Positions 1 through 8,801 are shown, counted from the stretch's first letter. The stretch is 16,649 nucleotides of DNA from JAYUDN01 sp043739785 (GCA_043739785.1 JAYUDN010000009.1:1-16649); one strand, 5' to 3'. Numbers and translations: made by a program. The notes: generated by a model from the letters alone, not told the origin.

Positions 1-35
1 CAAGATATACTGAACGTGAAGAGAACAGTATATAT

Positions 36-92
36 AAAATCCCCCCTCCTGGCTCCATACCCTAATGAGCCAATGAAAAGAGAGGGGATTTT
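36..92. terminator. Nested stem-loop, terminator-like
   Basis: Outer arms AAAATCCCC (36-44) and GGGGATTTT (84-92) pair perfectly over 9 bp. They enclose a second stem, TGGCTC (50-55) with GAGCCA (67-72). The A/T-flanked outer stem would work as an intrinsic terminator in either direction, but the 39-base loop with an inner hairpin is larger than usual. The gene it would serve lies outside the window. Confidence 0.5.
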
Positions 93-467
93 AATGTTGA
101 TTTGGAAGGGTAGAAGGTTGGTTTAGTATAAGAGTAGAAGAGTAGAACCGGTAAGAAAAGAGGAGATGAAAAACCCCCTTCGAAGGGGGGCAGGGAGGTA
201 ATGGATAGAGATGATGGTCCTTGTCATTCCGACCGTAGCGACAGCAGGGAGTGAAGTAGTAGAGGAATCCCTATTCTACATAAAGTTTCGATAGGTAAAC
301 AAAGGGATCCCTCGAGTTCCTCGGGATGACAGCCAGTTTGTCATTCCCGTGAAAACGGGAATCCAGAAAAAAATGGATCCCCGCATACGCGAGGATTACA
401 GTCAGTTTGTCATTCCGATCCCGAGTTCTCGGGAGAGGAATCTTTTTTATTTCATCGAGAAAAATAA
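93..467. repeat. Intergenic region of dispersed stem-loop repeats, left copy
   Basis: No credible gene is present. The stretch holds, in order: purine-rich GTAGAAG/GAGTAGAA motifs (about 109-150); a CCCCCTT-CG-AAGGGGG hairpin (174-189) followed by GATAGAGATGA (about 203); a CATTCC...GGAATCC element (223-270); an ATTCCCGT-GAAA-ACGGGAAT hairpin with a GNRA tetraloop (343-362) leading to GCGAGGATTACA (to 399); and a TCCCGAG-TT-CTCGGGA hairpin inside an outer ATTCC/GGAAT stem (412-441). The first, second and fourth modules recur in the same order and orientation at 5737-5964. Confidence 0.7.
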
Positions 468-492
468 AAAACCTCCTGAGAGTGGAGGTTTT
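468..492 (-). terminator. Intrinsic terminator of the 601-aa gene
   Basis: A 9-bp stem AAAACCTCC/GGAGGTTTT with a 7-base loop lies just past the stop codon at 500. Read on the minus strand it runs into a T-rich tail (461-470), as expected for a Rho-independent terminator of the leftward gene. Confidence 0.8.
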
Positions 493-499
493 GATGGTA

Positions 500-2305
500 T
501 TATCCAACATTCATAGTTGGTTCTCATGCCATCTTGGTTCAAGTTGGTGCTTTCGGTAGTTCACTTTCTTGAGAAATACTACCTCAGAGCTTACTCTTTA
601 TCGCATCCTTGTTCCATCGAGAACTCTCTGTCCCATTGGTGACATTTTTTACCGCATCTCTCCATCCATCGGAGGTAATCATACGTCTCATTAGTATCGT
701 ATCTGAGAGGTCCGTATTTCTCCATCCTGACATCCATTTTTTACTCTTTTCCCACTCAGTTCCTTGTCCCTGCGGTTGAGCATCATAGGCTACGCGAGTT
801 ATCTGGACTAGAGCATTGAGAAGGGTACGTTGCCTCTCTTCACCGAGTCACGTATTGAGAGTTGGATCGATGAACGGTTCACCGTTGGCTCATGGAGGAT
901 TAATCTCGTTCATGGCTGCCATAGTATTTGTGAGAATCTGCTTATTCTCTAGATTTCAGAACCCGACCGAGTTCAGAAATTCCAGATTTTTCCGAGCATT
1001 TTTAGCAAATTCAGAGGCATCAGGACCTTTGAGTCATTTGATTTGTTCCTGAAGAGTCAACTCCTCCTCTCGTTTTTCTATATAGGCACCGAGTCATCCC
1101 TTGAGTTCGAGGATTTTCTTCATGGAGCCTATTCCCCCGTCTATTCTCCTCTGCTTATCAGAAAAATCTGGTATCGGGTATTCTGAGTAGTCCATTACAC
1201 TTTTGATTTCCTTAATATCTTTTCTATCACTATTGCTCGTGGCGAGGATATCGATGGTTCGTAGTTCTAGGGTATTTCACTGAGCACGAACTCGAAGATT
1301 GTTTATCTCTTGATCTGTAAGTACCTTTCCTCACTCCGAAAGTGTAAGTGCCTCCTGAATAACACTACTCTCTCTCATTTTTTCGAGATCTTTGATACTG
1401 ATTTTTTCGAGTTTTATATCGATTTTTTGTTCTTTGAGTCCTGATTCGAGCGTTGTACTGAGAACATTTTTCTCTCATTTTACTGTATTGAGCCTGTTGA
1501 TTTTCCCTTTTCCATCCGTGGTTTCTTCTGGAGTGATCATCTCGATGGTGATACCACCGAGTGACTGTGAGAGTCGAGGAGGCTCCTTCGCCATATCGAT
1601 ACGAAACTTAGCACGAGGATTACTCGGGTCCTTGTAGGTGAGAGTATCTCAGATACGGGTAATTTCGGTAGACTTGAGCCTATCGGTTGGTAGCGTAGAT
1701 TTTATCAATGATTGTGCATCTCTGGTATTCGACTCAGTGATTCCAGCAAACTTCTTGGTCTGGAGTGCTTGCTCTCCAGAGAACGTATCTCTGAATCCGA
1801 GTGATTTTACGACTTCTTTCAGATCTTGCACTTGCTCTTGTGGTATACCTGCCTTTGTAAGTTCCTCTGGCTTCGCTCGCATGACAAATGCCGCCTGTGA
1901 ATAGAGCGCCTTACGTATAGGGTCTCATCCTGTCCGTGATTCTATATAACTTGCATCTTCCACAGGGATAGTAAATCCTGCGCTTGCGGTAGTGAGTTTT
2001 TCTTTATGAGAAGCAAATCGTGCTTCAGTATTTTTTTCTTTAGTTGCTTGTTCTATTGAATCACTTAAATCTAGATTATCTTTAAAAGTAGTTAGCAATT
2101 CTTTTTTAATGCTTTCATTATTAATTAGCCCGTATTTCTTAAATAATAAGCTTACTATGGAGGCTTTAGTTTTTGGATCTTTTTCTACTTGTTCTAGTAG
2201 TTTTTGTAGCTCATCTTTTATTCACTTAATTTCCCCTGTAGTTTCTACAGAAGTATCTAATCAAGTTCCAGTTGTTTTATCTTCATCATCAAATTCATTA
2301 GACAT
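500..2305 (-). CDS. Hypothetical protein, 601 aa (table 25)
   Basis: I do not recognise this protein. It is one continuous frame of 601 codons from ATG (2303-2305) to TAA (500-502) when TGA is read as glycine; every codon of the span was checked and there is no internal TAA or TAG. Under the standard code only fragments survive. The product is hydrophilic and mostly helical in appearance, rich in Lys, Glu, Asp and Thr, with no signal peptide or membrane segment, so it is probably cytoplasmic. The N-terminus (MSNEFDDEDKTTG) is acidic and low-complexity. Conserved-looking stretches include a Gly-rich turn near ESRTGGDPIR and the C-terminal half with LGEERQRTLLNALVQ. A promoter overlapping a dyad precedes it and a strong terminator follows, so it is probably its own transcription unit. 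It is the last of four same-strand unknown genes. Confidence 0.8.
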
Positions 2306-2310
2306 AAAAA

Positions 2311-2336
2311 ATGTTAGGACCTATATATCCTAACAT
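2311..2336. promoter_or_regulatory. Perfect 9-bp dyad over the -10 region (candidate operator)
   Basis: ATGTTAGGA (2311-2319) and TCCTAACAT (2328-2336) are perfect inverted repeats around an 8-bp A/T-rich centre. The right arm overlaps the predicted -10 box, and the start site would fall near the other arm, which suits a repressor site. In RNA reading leftward from the 280-aa gene, the same dyad followed by ATTTTTT could instead act as a terminator. The sequence does not decide between these. Confidence 0.5.
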
Positions 2337-2355
2337 AATTTTTTCTACTATGCAA
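2327..2355 (-). promoter_or_regulatory. Sigma70-like promoter for the 601-aa gene
   Basis: Minus-strand TTGCAT (-35, 2350-2355), a 17-bp spacer and TAGGAT (-10, 2327-2332). The predicted start lies about 15-17 bases before the ATG at 2305. The leader has no good ribosome binding site. Confidence 0.5.
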
Positions 2356-2363
2356 ATATCTGA

Positions 2364-3206
2364 CTATTTAGAGAGAAGAGCCAACGCTCGATTGACAAGT
2401 TCCGTATATTTTGGTATATCTCGAGGTGAAATAAAGCTCGGATGAACATGTTTCATAATAAAATCAATATTAGATTTACCTAATTTTTTAGATGCTATAT
2501 CTTTATTATAATAAGAAGGATTACTTTCGAGATCAAGTTGAATCTGAAGGAGTGATGCAATAAAGGCATCTTGAGAATCGGTATTATTAAGATCTGGATC
2601 TTCAAGCATGAGGCGAGTAATGCGTTTTAAATTTCAAGATACACTACTTCAAGTATCATTTATTATTCTTGTATCCCATCAGGCTTTTTCGTCTACATAC
2701 CTCACTACCGCTTCTACTCATACGTATCATCAACCTATTGGCATCTTTTTTTCATCCATTACTCACTTTTGTACATGTCCAAAGATATTTTTTTTGGTAA
2801 TTCACTGCCCGTCTGGGCTTGGGTAGGTTGGGTATACCTGACCATCCCATACATCAAAACATCTTCCTGCAAACCAGGTGCGGTTACGTTTTTCAGCGAT
2901 AACGATATCGATCTTAGTATCGGCTCATCGAAACGCTATAAGACCCATGGTTTCCCCATTCACGGTATATACGAGCTTCTCGGTTCGTGGATATTTTTTA
3001 CTTATTGATTCTGCTACTTGAAGATTGGTAGTATTGTAACATTGGGTTGCAGGACTTTGTACCCCAAGTATAGGTTCTGGTCCTGCACTTGCATTTCATC
3101 ATGCTGTCGCAAATACTGCCGCTGTGATGTACGGCATCAGACTACTTCTTAGAGGTAACTTTTCTGTAGATTCTGAAGATGAGGGGAGTACATTATTATC
3201 TGCCAT
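2364..3206 (-). CDS. Hypothetical exported or membrane-anchored protein, 280 aa (table 25)
   Basis: I do not recognise this family. The frame runs from ATG (3204-3206) to TAG (2364-2366), with about ten in-frame TGA codons read as Gly; a standard-code reading leaves only the last 81 residues. After a short Ser-rich polar start and a basic LPLR, residues about 22-41 (SLMPYITAAVFATAGGNASA) look like a weak signal sequence, with possible cleavage after ASA. The middle region has two or three Cys (around residues 56 and 118) and Trp/Tyr-rich stretches such as TWFAGRCFDVWDGQVYP, typical of a small folded extracytoplasmic domain. The C-terminal 80 residues are helical and end in ELVNRALALLSK. It lies 58 bp upstream of the 601-aa gene on the same strand, but a separate promoter in that gap makes cotranscription uncertain. 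Confidence 0.75.
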
Positions 3207-3519
3207 AGGGGTTTCTTATATTACTATAAGGAGTAAGTTTTTTAAATGTGTCTGCTTTTCGCTTTGTAAGGAAAGTAGACAGAAAATAAGCAATTAAGTA
3301 TTCACATTTTATCCTATGTATTGCCTATCGTCAATAGCATTTTTCGAAGTGGATTTGATTTCCTCGATTTTCTCTCTATAGTGCCCATCCCTTTGCCGAA
3401 AGAGACGAGTGGTAGATATTTCGACATATCATATTTCCTATATATAGTAGATTTTTTCAGCTTGGTTGTATACAAGGATTGTTCAAGATGAAGGTAAAAG
3501 TCCTCTTGTATGAGGAACT
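3207..3519. other. Intergenic region without a supported gene
   Basis: Stops (TTA/CTA seen on the plus strand) are dense in all minus frames and no plus-strand ORF is plausible, even with TGA read as sense. One imperfect stem, GTCTGCTTT with AAAGTAGAC (about 3249-3281, one G-T wobble), lies in the probable 5' leader of the 280-aa gene. A weaker inverted repeat, ATACAAG/CTTGTAT (about 3474-3511), lies beyond the 584-aa gene but lacks a clear T tail. Confidence 0.5.
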
Positions 3520-5274
3520 CTAATAATAGTACATCCCATCTTTTTTCATTATTTCAGGAGTTTTGGTAGGGGAGTCATTTTTCTTCTCCAGTTTGGAGAG
3601 GATATAGTTGCTATCGCGAAGGTTTCCATCAGCATCGACGAGGGATCCAATCGGTGCCTTGATTGCACTCTGCAGGTAGTGAGACCAGATTTTCGTATTA
3701 CTTTCGATCCAGAGTGTATTCTTATCAGCAAACTTTCCATCTGCGATGATGGTCAGGAGTGCAGTGGTAAGAGTTGTGTGAGCTTCGGATCCTCGTTCGA
3801 TCTTTTTGGTTGCGAGTGCGTAGTATGATTCCATCCGGATATGAGTCAGTACCCAGTCATTGATGGCTTGGATAAAGGCATCCTTGAGCTCGTTGCCAAG
3901 AATCCCAAATCCGAGACTCATCAGTATACGAAGATTGTGATCCGCGATCTGACCAAATTGTTCGACTGGAGCCTCGATCGGTGGAAGGCTCTGGATACTG
4001 GATTCGATGCGTTTCTGTTTTTCGAGGGATTCGATAATTTCGGGAATCTGGAGCTCAAGACGTTTCTTGTAGAGGTCCATCAGGATTCCGATTTTTTCCA
4101 TTTTTTCGATCGGGAGATTGATCCCCACTTCCTGAAAGAGCGCATCTCGAGCATCTATGTAGATCCGTTTAATCTTGTGGATGATCTGGATTTTTTCTTC
4201 TGTGAGGGTGGTCGTATCTCCGATGAGGAGGAGATAGTAGGAAAACTGCTGACGTTCTTTGAGTACCTGAGAAGATTCATGCATCTGAGTGACTTCGTCC
4301 TCTGACTCTCCGAAATCAAGAAGCGACGCCTCGAGAAGGGAAGCAATGAGAGTATGATTGATATCATGGATTTTGCGAAGTTCAACATCGAGGTCGATCC
4401 TCCGATCGATGAGCTTTTCATCTGGAAAATTTCAGGCGTGGGTGATTTCGAGGTTCGAGAGCCTTCTCTTCAGGAGAAGATCTCTATTTTCCATGTCGAT
4501 GATATACGAGAGGCTTGGATCACTCAGATCAGGACAATGCATTCGCTCGCTTTCTCGTGTGATCGGATTGTATGGATGCGAGGGATTTCTCGAAGCGATA
4601 AAGGTGCTTACTTTTTCGCGTCTTTCTCTTCCTTGGTCGATGAGGAGCTTCGAAACATCGAGCACGGATATAGTTTCTGCTATGCCGACCTTGAATCTGA
4701 GGCTTACAATTGTCTCTAGTGGTCGTGAGAGCTTGGGTCTTTCTCTGAGGATTTCGTGTTGGTTTTTGATATAGATTCGGACAGATGCTCGTGCCATCAG
4801 GATTTCATCTATATTGGGGTTCGAGAGTTCCACACTCTTCTCAAGATTCACTCCGAGCTCACGAAAAAAAGCGATCGTATCCGTCCTTCCAGCATCTCTG
4901 GTCGCTTCTTGTCGAATATCTTCACGATAAAAATTCCCTACATTCGCTTGTATTTCTCGTCCGGAGCTGAGTATGACATCTGCGAGGGTTATGATTTCTA
5001 TAAAACGCTCACTCTTTGGCACGTGTCCTTGAGTAGCCTGAGTCTTTACACGGTGAAAAATAGTTACGAAGACTCCCATATTTTTCGTATCTTCACATTT
5101 CCAATATTCGAGAATGGTCTCCTGTGATTCAATAGGGAGTTTCTCTATATCTGAAACATAATCCATCTTCAGGATAGACTGGATATATTCAGGACTCAAG
5201 GCTACTATCTCATCCGCAAGAGAAAGAGGAGAAGCACCCGAGAGAATGATGGGATGGTTCGTAGGATTGGACAT
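3520..5274 (-). CDS. Hypothetical helical protein, 584 aa (table 25)
   Basis: I do not recognise this protein. The frame is continuous from ATG (5272-5274) to TAG (3520-3522). The only in-frame TGA (4432-4434) falls after residue 280 and is read as Gly, joining what a standard-code caller reports as two adjacent ORFs in the same frame. The product is soluble-looking, almost entirely helical, rich in Glu, Ile, Leu, Arg and Lys, with no signal peptide or membrane span. It includes long charged helices such as the stretch around IPEIIESLEKQKRIES and ends in an unusual MKKDGMYYY tail. A strong promoter lies just upstream. It shares orientation with the 280- and 601-aa genes downstream, but 313 bases separate it from the next gene. 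A structural or scaffolding role is only a guess. Confidence 0.8.
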
Positions 5275-5292
5275 AGTATACGTATGAAATCC

Positions 5293-5321
5293 ATCATAGC
5301 ATAATATTCTATATTTCGCAA
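5293..5321 (-). promoter_or_regulatory. Sigma70-like promoter for the 584-aa gene
   Basis: Minus-strand TTGCGA (5316-5321), a 17-bp spacer and TATGAT (5293-5298), with TGC directly before it (extended -10). The predicted start is about 12 bases before the ATG at 5274, leaving a very short leader with no Shine-Dalgarno motif. Confidence 0.65.
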
Positions 5322-5352
5322 AATTTATCTTGTATCACTTAGCGTTCTCAAT

Positions 5353-5375
5353 AAAAAAATCCCCAGAAAGGGGAT
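5353..5375 (-). terminator. Intrinsic terminator of the small ORF
   Basis: Stem ATCCCC (5359-5364), loop AGAAA, stem GGGGAT (5370-5375). On the minus strand it is followed by a run of seven T (5353-5359). It closes the small gene whose stop is at 5393. Confidence 0.8.
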
Positions 5376-5392
5376 GAGGTATCGGATATGTA

Positions 5393-5611
5393 TTATCGAG
5401 CAATGAGATCGTGCTCAGGCTCAAGAGCGAGGGCGCGAGTCGAACGCTTTCTTTTGACGACGGCTCGAGTTTGCTCGTTGAGCATGAGGGCGAGGGGATT
5501 GACACCAAATTCTTCCAGTGCGAGCATCCTTGATTTGTAGGATTCGATGGCATGTGGACCCATAAGGGCAGGATGAAGATCGGCAATCATAGGTATGTAT
5601 ATTAGGAACAT
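5393..5611 (-). CDS. Small hypothetical protein, about 72 aa
   Basis: A short gene ending in TAA (5393-5395), bracketed by a good promoter and a good terminator, which supports its reality. The reading frame can be extended upstream to a TTG at 5642-5644, but that TTG is part of the -35 hexamer, so translation must begin later. The ATG at 5609-5611 coincides with the predicted transcription start (leaderless, 72 aa). The next ATG at 5588-5590 would give 65 aa. The product has a hydrophobic start (MFLIYIPMIADLHPALMG), then a helical, basic region with VVKRKRSTRA, and ends EPEHDLIAR. It contains no TGA codon. I do not recognise the family; a regulatory or nucleic-acid-binding peptide is possible but unsupported. 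Confidence 0.55.
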   Translation of the reverse strand: MFLIYIPMIADLHPALMGPHAIESYKSRMLALEEFGVNPLALMLNEQTRAVVKRKRSTRALALEPEHDLIAR

Positions 5612-5615
5612 AGAT

Positions 5616-5644
5616 AGTGTATCATATATTTTCTGAGGAGTCAA
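5616..5644 (-). promoter_or_regulatory. Sigma70-like promoter for the small ORF
   Basis: Minus-strand TTGACT (5639-5644), a 17-bp spacer and TACACT (5616-5621). Only four bases separate the -10 box from the ATG at 5609-5611, so the mRNA is predicted to be leaderless. Confidence 0.6.
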
Positions 5645-6218
5645 GGATTTTTTGGGAAAAGAGTTTTACAGTATAAGAGTTTTACAGTATAAGAGTATTG
5701 CAAAGAAAAGGATTTATGGGAGAGGCTGTGGAAAGTGTAGAAGAAGTAGAAGAGTAAAAAGGTAGAAGTCGGTAGATAGTATTAGAGAGATGAAAAATGA
5801 GAAGAAGATAACCCCCCTTCCAAAGGGGGGGGGCAGGGGGGTGAGGTTTGATAGAGATGAGGGAAAGGTAGAGACACTCTCTAGGAGAGAAGCTATACTA
5901 CTTTGTTATTCCCGTGAAAACGGGAATCCATAAGAAAATGGAACCCGCATAGGCGAGGATGACACATAAATAGAAACGAAAGAGACGACGGGAAGGGAGA
6001 AAAATAGAAGAGTAAAAAGGGAGAATGAGATAGCAGGTAGAAGATATCACGTAGCAGATAGAAAAAAGAAGAGGTTTTTTATTTAGGTTAGAAGTTTAAT
6101 GGTTCATCTAGATATACGAAGGGAGTGTTGCATCTAAAAATCTGATAATTTGTAACTGGAAACTCTAAACGGGAAACCGAAAACTCTTTCAGCTTGCTGA
6201 ACTTTTTCGAAAAGCACC
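5645..6218. repeat. Intergenic repeat region, right copy
   Basis: No gene is supported in this stretch of about 570 bases. It holds a short tandem repeat (5661-5697). Purine-rich GTAGAAG motifs follow (5737-5775). Then come a CCCCCCTT/AAAGGGGGG hairpin with GGCAGGG and GATAGAGATGA (5812-5861), and the ATTCCCGT-GAAA-ACGGGAAT hairpin leading to GCGAGGATGACA (5908-5964). The 16-mer TAGAAGAGTAAAAAGG occurs at 5747-5762 and again at 6005-6020. Apart from the tandem repeat and the 16-mer, the modules and their order match 109-399. Confidence 0.7.
5661..5697 (+). repeat. Tandem 16-bp repeat
   Basis: Two perfect copies of GAGTTTTACAGTATAA (5661-5676 and 5677-5692) and the first bases of a third. The related string GTTTAGTATAAGAGTAG occurs in the left repeat region near 121. 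Confidence 0.85.
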
Positions 6219-6246
6219 TTGCGATGAGCGGCGAAACGAGTAACAT
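6219..6246 (+). promoter_or_regulatory. Sigma70-like promoter for recX
   Basis: TTGCGA (6219-6224), a 16-bp spacer and TAACAT (6241-6246). The ATG at 6253 lies exactly at the expected start site, seven bases past the -10 box, so the transcript is predicted to be leaderless. Confidence 0.5.
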
Positions 6247-6252
6247 ATCTGT

Positions 6253-6834
6253 ATGAATTTGGAACAAAAAATCGCTGACTACATCACCCGGTATATCCCA
6301 TCTCGGAAAAAACTCGAAGGGTATATTGCTCGGAAAAGCTATGCCCTCATCCCTTCTGAAGTCCTTCGAGAAATCGGATATGATGAATCCCTGATGCTAG
6401 ATATCTGGATGAGGAGCTTCATCTCGATGGGGAAGTGAGAACGGATGATCCGACAAAAGCTCCTACTCAAAGGATTCGGAAAAGAAGATATCGAACGGAC
6501 CATACAGACCCATGCGGATGAAATATATAACTGGTCCGAATATGAATCAAAAATAGAAGAAAAAATCGAAAATCTCCGTTCCCGTGGGAAATCGAAAATG
6601 CAAATAGGCGTTCTCCTAATCGGTGCTTTTCCCTACTTTCGAACCGAGATCGAAGAACTTCTTTCAGGAATACAAGATCAAGGAAATCTCCAAAAAGAGT
6701 GGACAAAGCTCCAGAGAAAGTATAATGTATCGGATCGAAAGGAGCAACAAAAAGCCCTCGCTTCGCTCCTTCGGAAGGGCTATACCTATGACGAAATCAA
6801 ACGAGTGATGAAGGAGATGGAGGAAGACGAATAA
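6253..6834 (+). CDS. recX: RecX family regulator of RecA, 193 aa (table 25)
   Basis: RecX proteins bind RecA filaments and modulate recombination. The protein is built from tandem three-helix repeats typical of the family. The clearest is near residues 55-85: a Ser/Gly-Lys-Gly-Glu-Arg stretch, then IRQKLLLKGFGKEDIERTI, matching the conserved RRI.QEL..KGI....I pattern. A second lies at the C-terminus (KALASLLRKGYTYDEIKRVM). Length, acidic C-terminus and charge fit RecX. One in-frame TGA (6436-6438) sits in the Gly of the first of these motifs; a standard-code caller would split the gene there. It starts at ATG 6253 and ends in TAA. No recA is present in the window, but radA follows 168 bases downstream on the same strand, so this is a recombination locus. 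The family assignment rests on motif recognition, not alignment. Confidence 0.75.
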
Positions 6835-6881
6835 TATAATCCAAATGGTGATACTTGTAGTATACGGTATATCAAAATGTC

Positions 6882-6910
6882 TTGGTTTTTGAGTACTCGG
6901 TTCGTATAAA
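6882..6910 (+). promoter_or_regulatory. Candidate promoter upstream of radA
   Basis: TTGGTT (6882-6887), a 17-bp spacer and TATAAA (6905-6910) in the 168-bp recX-radA gap, predicting a leader of about 85 bases. A TTGACT further down (near 6953) lacks a well-spaced -10 box. Three TTTTAAC-like repeats directly precede the ATG, and no Shine-Dalgarno motif is present. Confidence 0.4.
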
Positions 6911-7002
6911 AGAGAATACTTTTATTAACTTCCGAAAACTAACCCTCTTCTTGACTCAATGAGAGAAATGTATGCTCTTTTAATTTTTAACTTTTAACTT
7001 TT

Positions 7003-8364
7003 ATGTTCCTCTGTACGAATTGCCAAGCCACGACTCTCAAATGGACCGGAAAGTGTCCTACTTGTGTGGAATGGAATAGCCTCGAAGAAACGAAATGAAT
7101 GTCTTCGAAAAAAGAAAAAACGATCGGAATGACTCAAAAAACTTCTCAAATAGAAAAAGGAGTGCGAGCTCATGAAAGACGACTTTCGAGTACGAGTGGG
7201 GAGCTCGATGGCGTGTTGGGTGGAGGTATTTCTCCGTGATCACTCATCCTCCTCTCCTGAGAACCTGGTATCGGAAAATCAACCCTTGCTCTACAGATGA
7301 GTCAGTGGTATGCGAGTGGTGTAAAAAGTGGAGTATGAGAGACTGACGATACAAAAAATACAGGATGAATCCACGTCCTCTATGTAAGTGGTGAAGAACA
7401 CCTTGGACAGATCTCATCGCGCGCCCTGAGGCTTGGAGTCAGTCATCCAGATATCGAAATCCTCACGACCGGAGTGTTCGAGGATATCGTCGCGACGATA
7501 CGAGAGACGCCAGCCGAGCTTATTATCATCGATTCGATTTCGGTCCTCTCGAGTGACCTTCTGGAGGGTTCTACGGGGAGTATTTCCCAGATTCGAATCA
7601 TGACGGAGACCTTTATGCAACTCGCAAAATCCACTAAAAAATCAATTCTCCTTATCGGCCATGTAACGAAGGATGGGTCAATATCATGACCGAAGTCGCT
7701 CGAACACCTCGTCGATGTCGTGCTCTTCCTTGAGGGATCTCGTAGTGATGATTATCGAATCCTTCGGTCCTTTAAGAACCGATTTGGTTCGACCGACGCG
7801 ATTGGTCTCTTTCGTATGGAAGAACATGGCCTCGTCGACCTCGCGAATCCAGGACTCGAGTTCGTCGATGAAGCGAACTTTACCCTGCCGGGTTCGGCTC
7901 TTTCACTTACTATCGAATGAAATCGACCCCTGCTGATCGAGATCGAAGCCCTGACGACCTATACGAAGTTCGGATATCCTAAGAGGTCCGCTCGAGGTAT
8001 TACGGCCGGGAAGCTCGATCTCTTGATCGCGGTCCTGACGAAGTTTACCAATGCGAAACTCGAATCGAGCGACGTCTATCTCAACGTGTCTCGTGGGTTG
8101 ACGGTTTCGGAACCCGGGATCGATCTGGCTTGTCTCGCGGCCATTATGAGTTCCAAAAAAGAAAAACCCCTCGGTCGGCGAATTTACCTCGGAGAGGTGT
8201 CGCTGACGGGGGTTATCAAAAATACATTTCTCCTCGATAGGCGCATTCAGGAAGCCATCAAACTCGGATTTACCGAACTCATCATCCCCAAGAGTTACAC
8301 CGGGAAGATCGATAGCAATGTTTCCATCAAAAGAATCGAAACTATTGCAGAGCTCGATTTCTAA
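7003..8364 (+). CDS. radA: DNA repair protein RadA, 453 aa (table 25)
   Basis: RadA (Sms) is a RecA-like ATPase and helicase that promotes branch migration in recombinational repair. The domain order is complete. First comes a zinc finger with Cys4, Cys7, Cys18 and Cys21. The RecA-like core has Walker A GEPGIGKST (86-94), Walker B LIIIDS (173-178) and the RadA-specific KNRFG motif (258-262). A Lon-like C-terminal domain (about 290-453) ends in the usual region rich in GRRIYLGEVSLTG. Length is normal for the family. Seven in-frame TGA codons must be Gly; the one at 7258-7260 is the first Gly of Walker A. All seven lie before 7921 and none in the Lon-like part. It is preceded by recX and converges on ybaB, with three bases between the two stop codons and no terminator between them. 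Confidence 0.95.
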
Positions 8365-8367
8365 GGA

Positions 8368-8667
8368 CTACATCCCAGGAAGGTTGAGTCCCATAGAACT
8401 CATGACTCCCTTCATACGCTCTGCAGCGATTTCCTGGGCCTTCTTCATCCCTTTGTTGATAGCTTCAAGGACGGCTTTCTCCGTACGAGTTTTGTCTTTG
8501 AGGATACTACTATCTTCAAAATCTACCTTCACTACCTTGAGTTGACCATCGATTGTTACGACGACTCCATCAACCTCTGCTTCAATATGAGTATTGGAAA
8601 GTTCTTCTTGTATTTTTTGAGCCTGTTGTTGGAGTTTGAGCATTTCTTGCGCTTGTTTGAAGTCCAT
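8368..8667 (-). CDS. ybaB: YbaB/EbfC nucleoid-associated protein, 99 aa
   Basis: A small dimeric DNA-binding protein of the YbaB/EbfC family, usually found beside dnaX and recR. The protein starts MDFKQAQEMLKLQQQAQKIQ, the standard N-terminal helix. It continues through the core strand region (EAEVDGVVVTIDGQLKVVKV) and the C-terminal helix with KAQEIAAERMKGVMSSMGLN. The 99-residue length is typical. The ATG at 8665-8667 is chosen because it gives the family N-terminus; an upstream ATG in the same frame would add 22 unrelated residues. It contains no TGA codon. It is convergent with radA, so its link to recombination genes is kept even though the usual dnaX/recR neighbours are absent here. Confidence 0.92.
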   Translation of the reverse strand: MDFKQAQEMLKLQQQAQKIQEELSNTHIEAEVDGVVVTIDGQLKVVKVDFEDSSILKDKTRTEKAVLEAINKGMKKAQEIAAERMKGVMSSMGLNLPGM

Positions 8668-8705
8668 AAGTGGGTGAGTGAGTGATAAAATGATGTATGA
8701 AGGGA

Positions 8706-8733
8706 ACTTTACTGAAAAATATGAGTTTTGCAA
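8706..8733 (-). promoter_or_regulatory. Candidate promoter for ybaB
   Basis: Minus-strand TTGCAA (8728-8733), a 16-bp spacer and TAAAGT (8706-8711), leaving a leader of about 30-35 bases with a CACTCACTCACCCACTT sequence and no Shine-Dalgarno motif before the ATG. Confidence 0.35.
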
Positions 8734-8772
8734 CGTCAGAATCCGATACGAGTATAAAAAGGTTCATTTTTT

Positions 8773-8801
8773 TTGCAAATTGTTTTTATATATGGTAGAC
8801 T
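8773..8801 (+). promoter_or_regulatory. Sigma70-like promoter for the Gly-rich protein-pilT operon
   Basis: TTGCAA (8773-8778), a 17-bp spacer and TAGACT (8796-8801). The predicted leader is about 25 bases of T/C-rich sequence with no Shine-Dalgarno motif before the ATG at 8832. It is divergent from the ybaB promoter. Confidence 0.6.

Noticed and set aside
271..510. 79-aa minus-strand ORF
   Set aside because: It is a translation of the palindromic CATTCC/GGAATCC repeats and of a terminator, a common artefact; it overlaps the end of the 601-aa gene.
3841..4305. 154-aa plus-strand ORF
   Set aside because: It lies wholly antisense to the 584-aa gene, has no promoter or conserved motif, and arises from codon-bias mirroring.
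5612..5644. TTG start at 5642-5644 for the small ORF
   Set aside because: The TTG is part of a well-spaced -35 hexamer, so it lies upstream of the predicted transcription start.
5661..5697. CRISPR-like repeat
   Set aside because: Copies are directly adjacent without spacers and there are only two complete units; it is a simple tandem repeat.
7003..8364. Frameshifted or nonsense-broken radA pseudogene
   Set aside because: All breaks are in-frame TGA codons and all motifs are intact when TGA is Gly; the same holds in pilT and the other genes.
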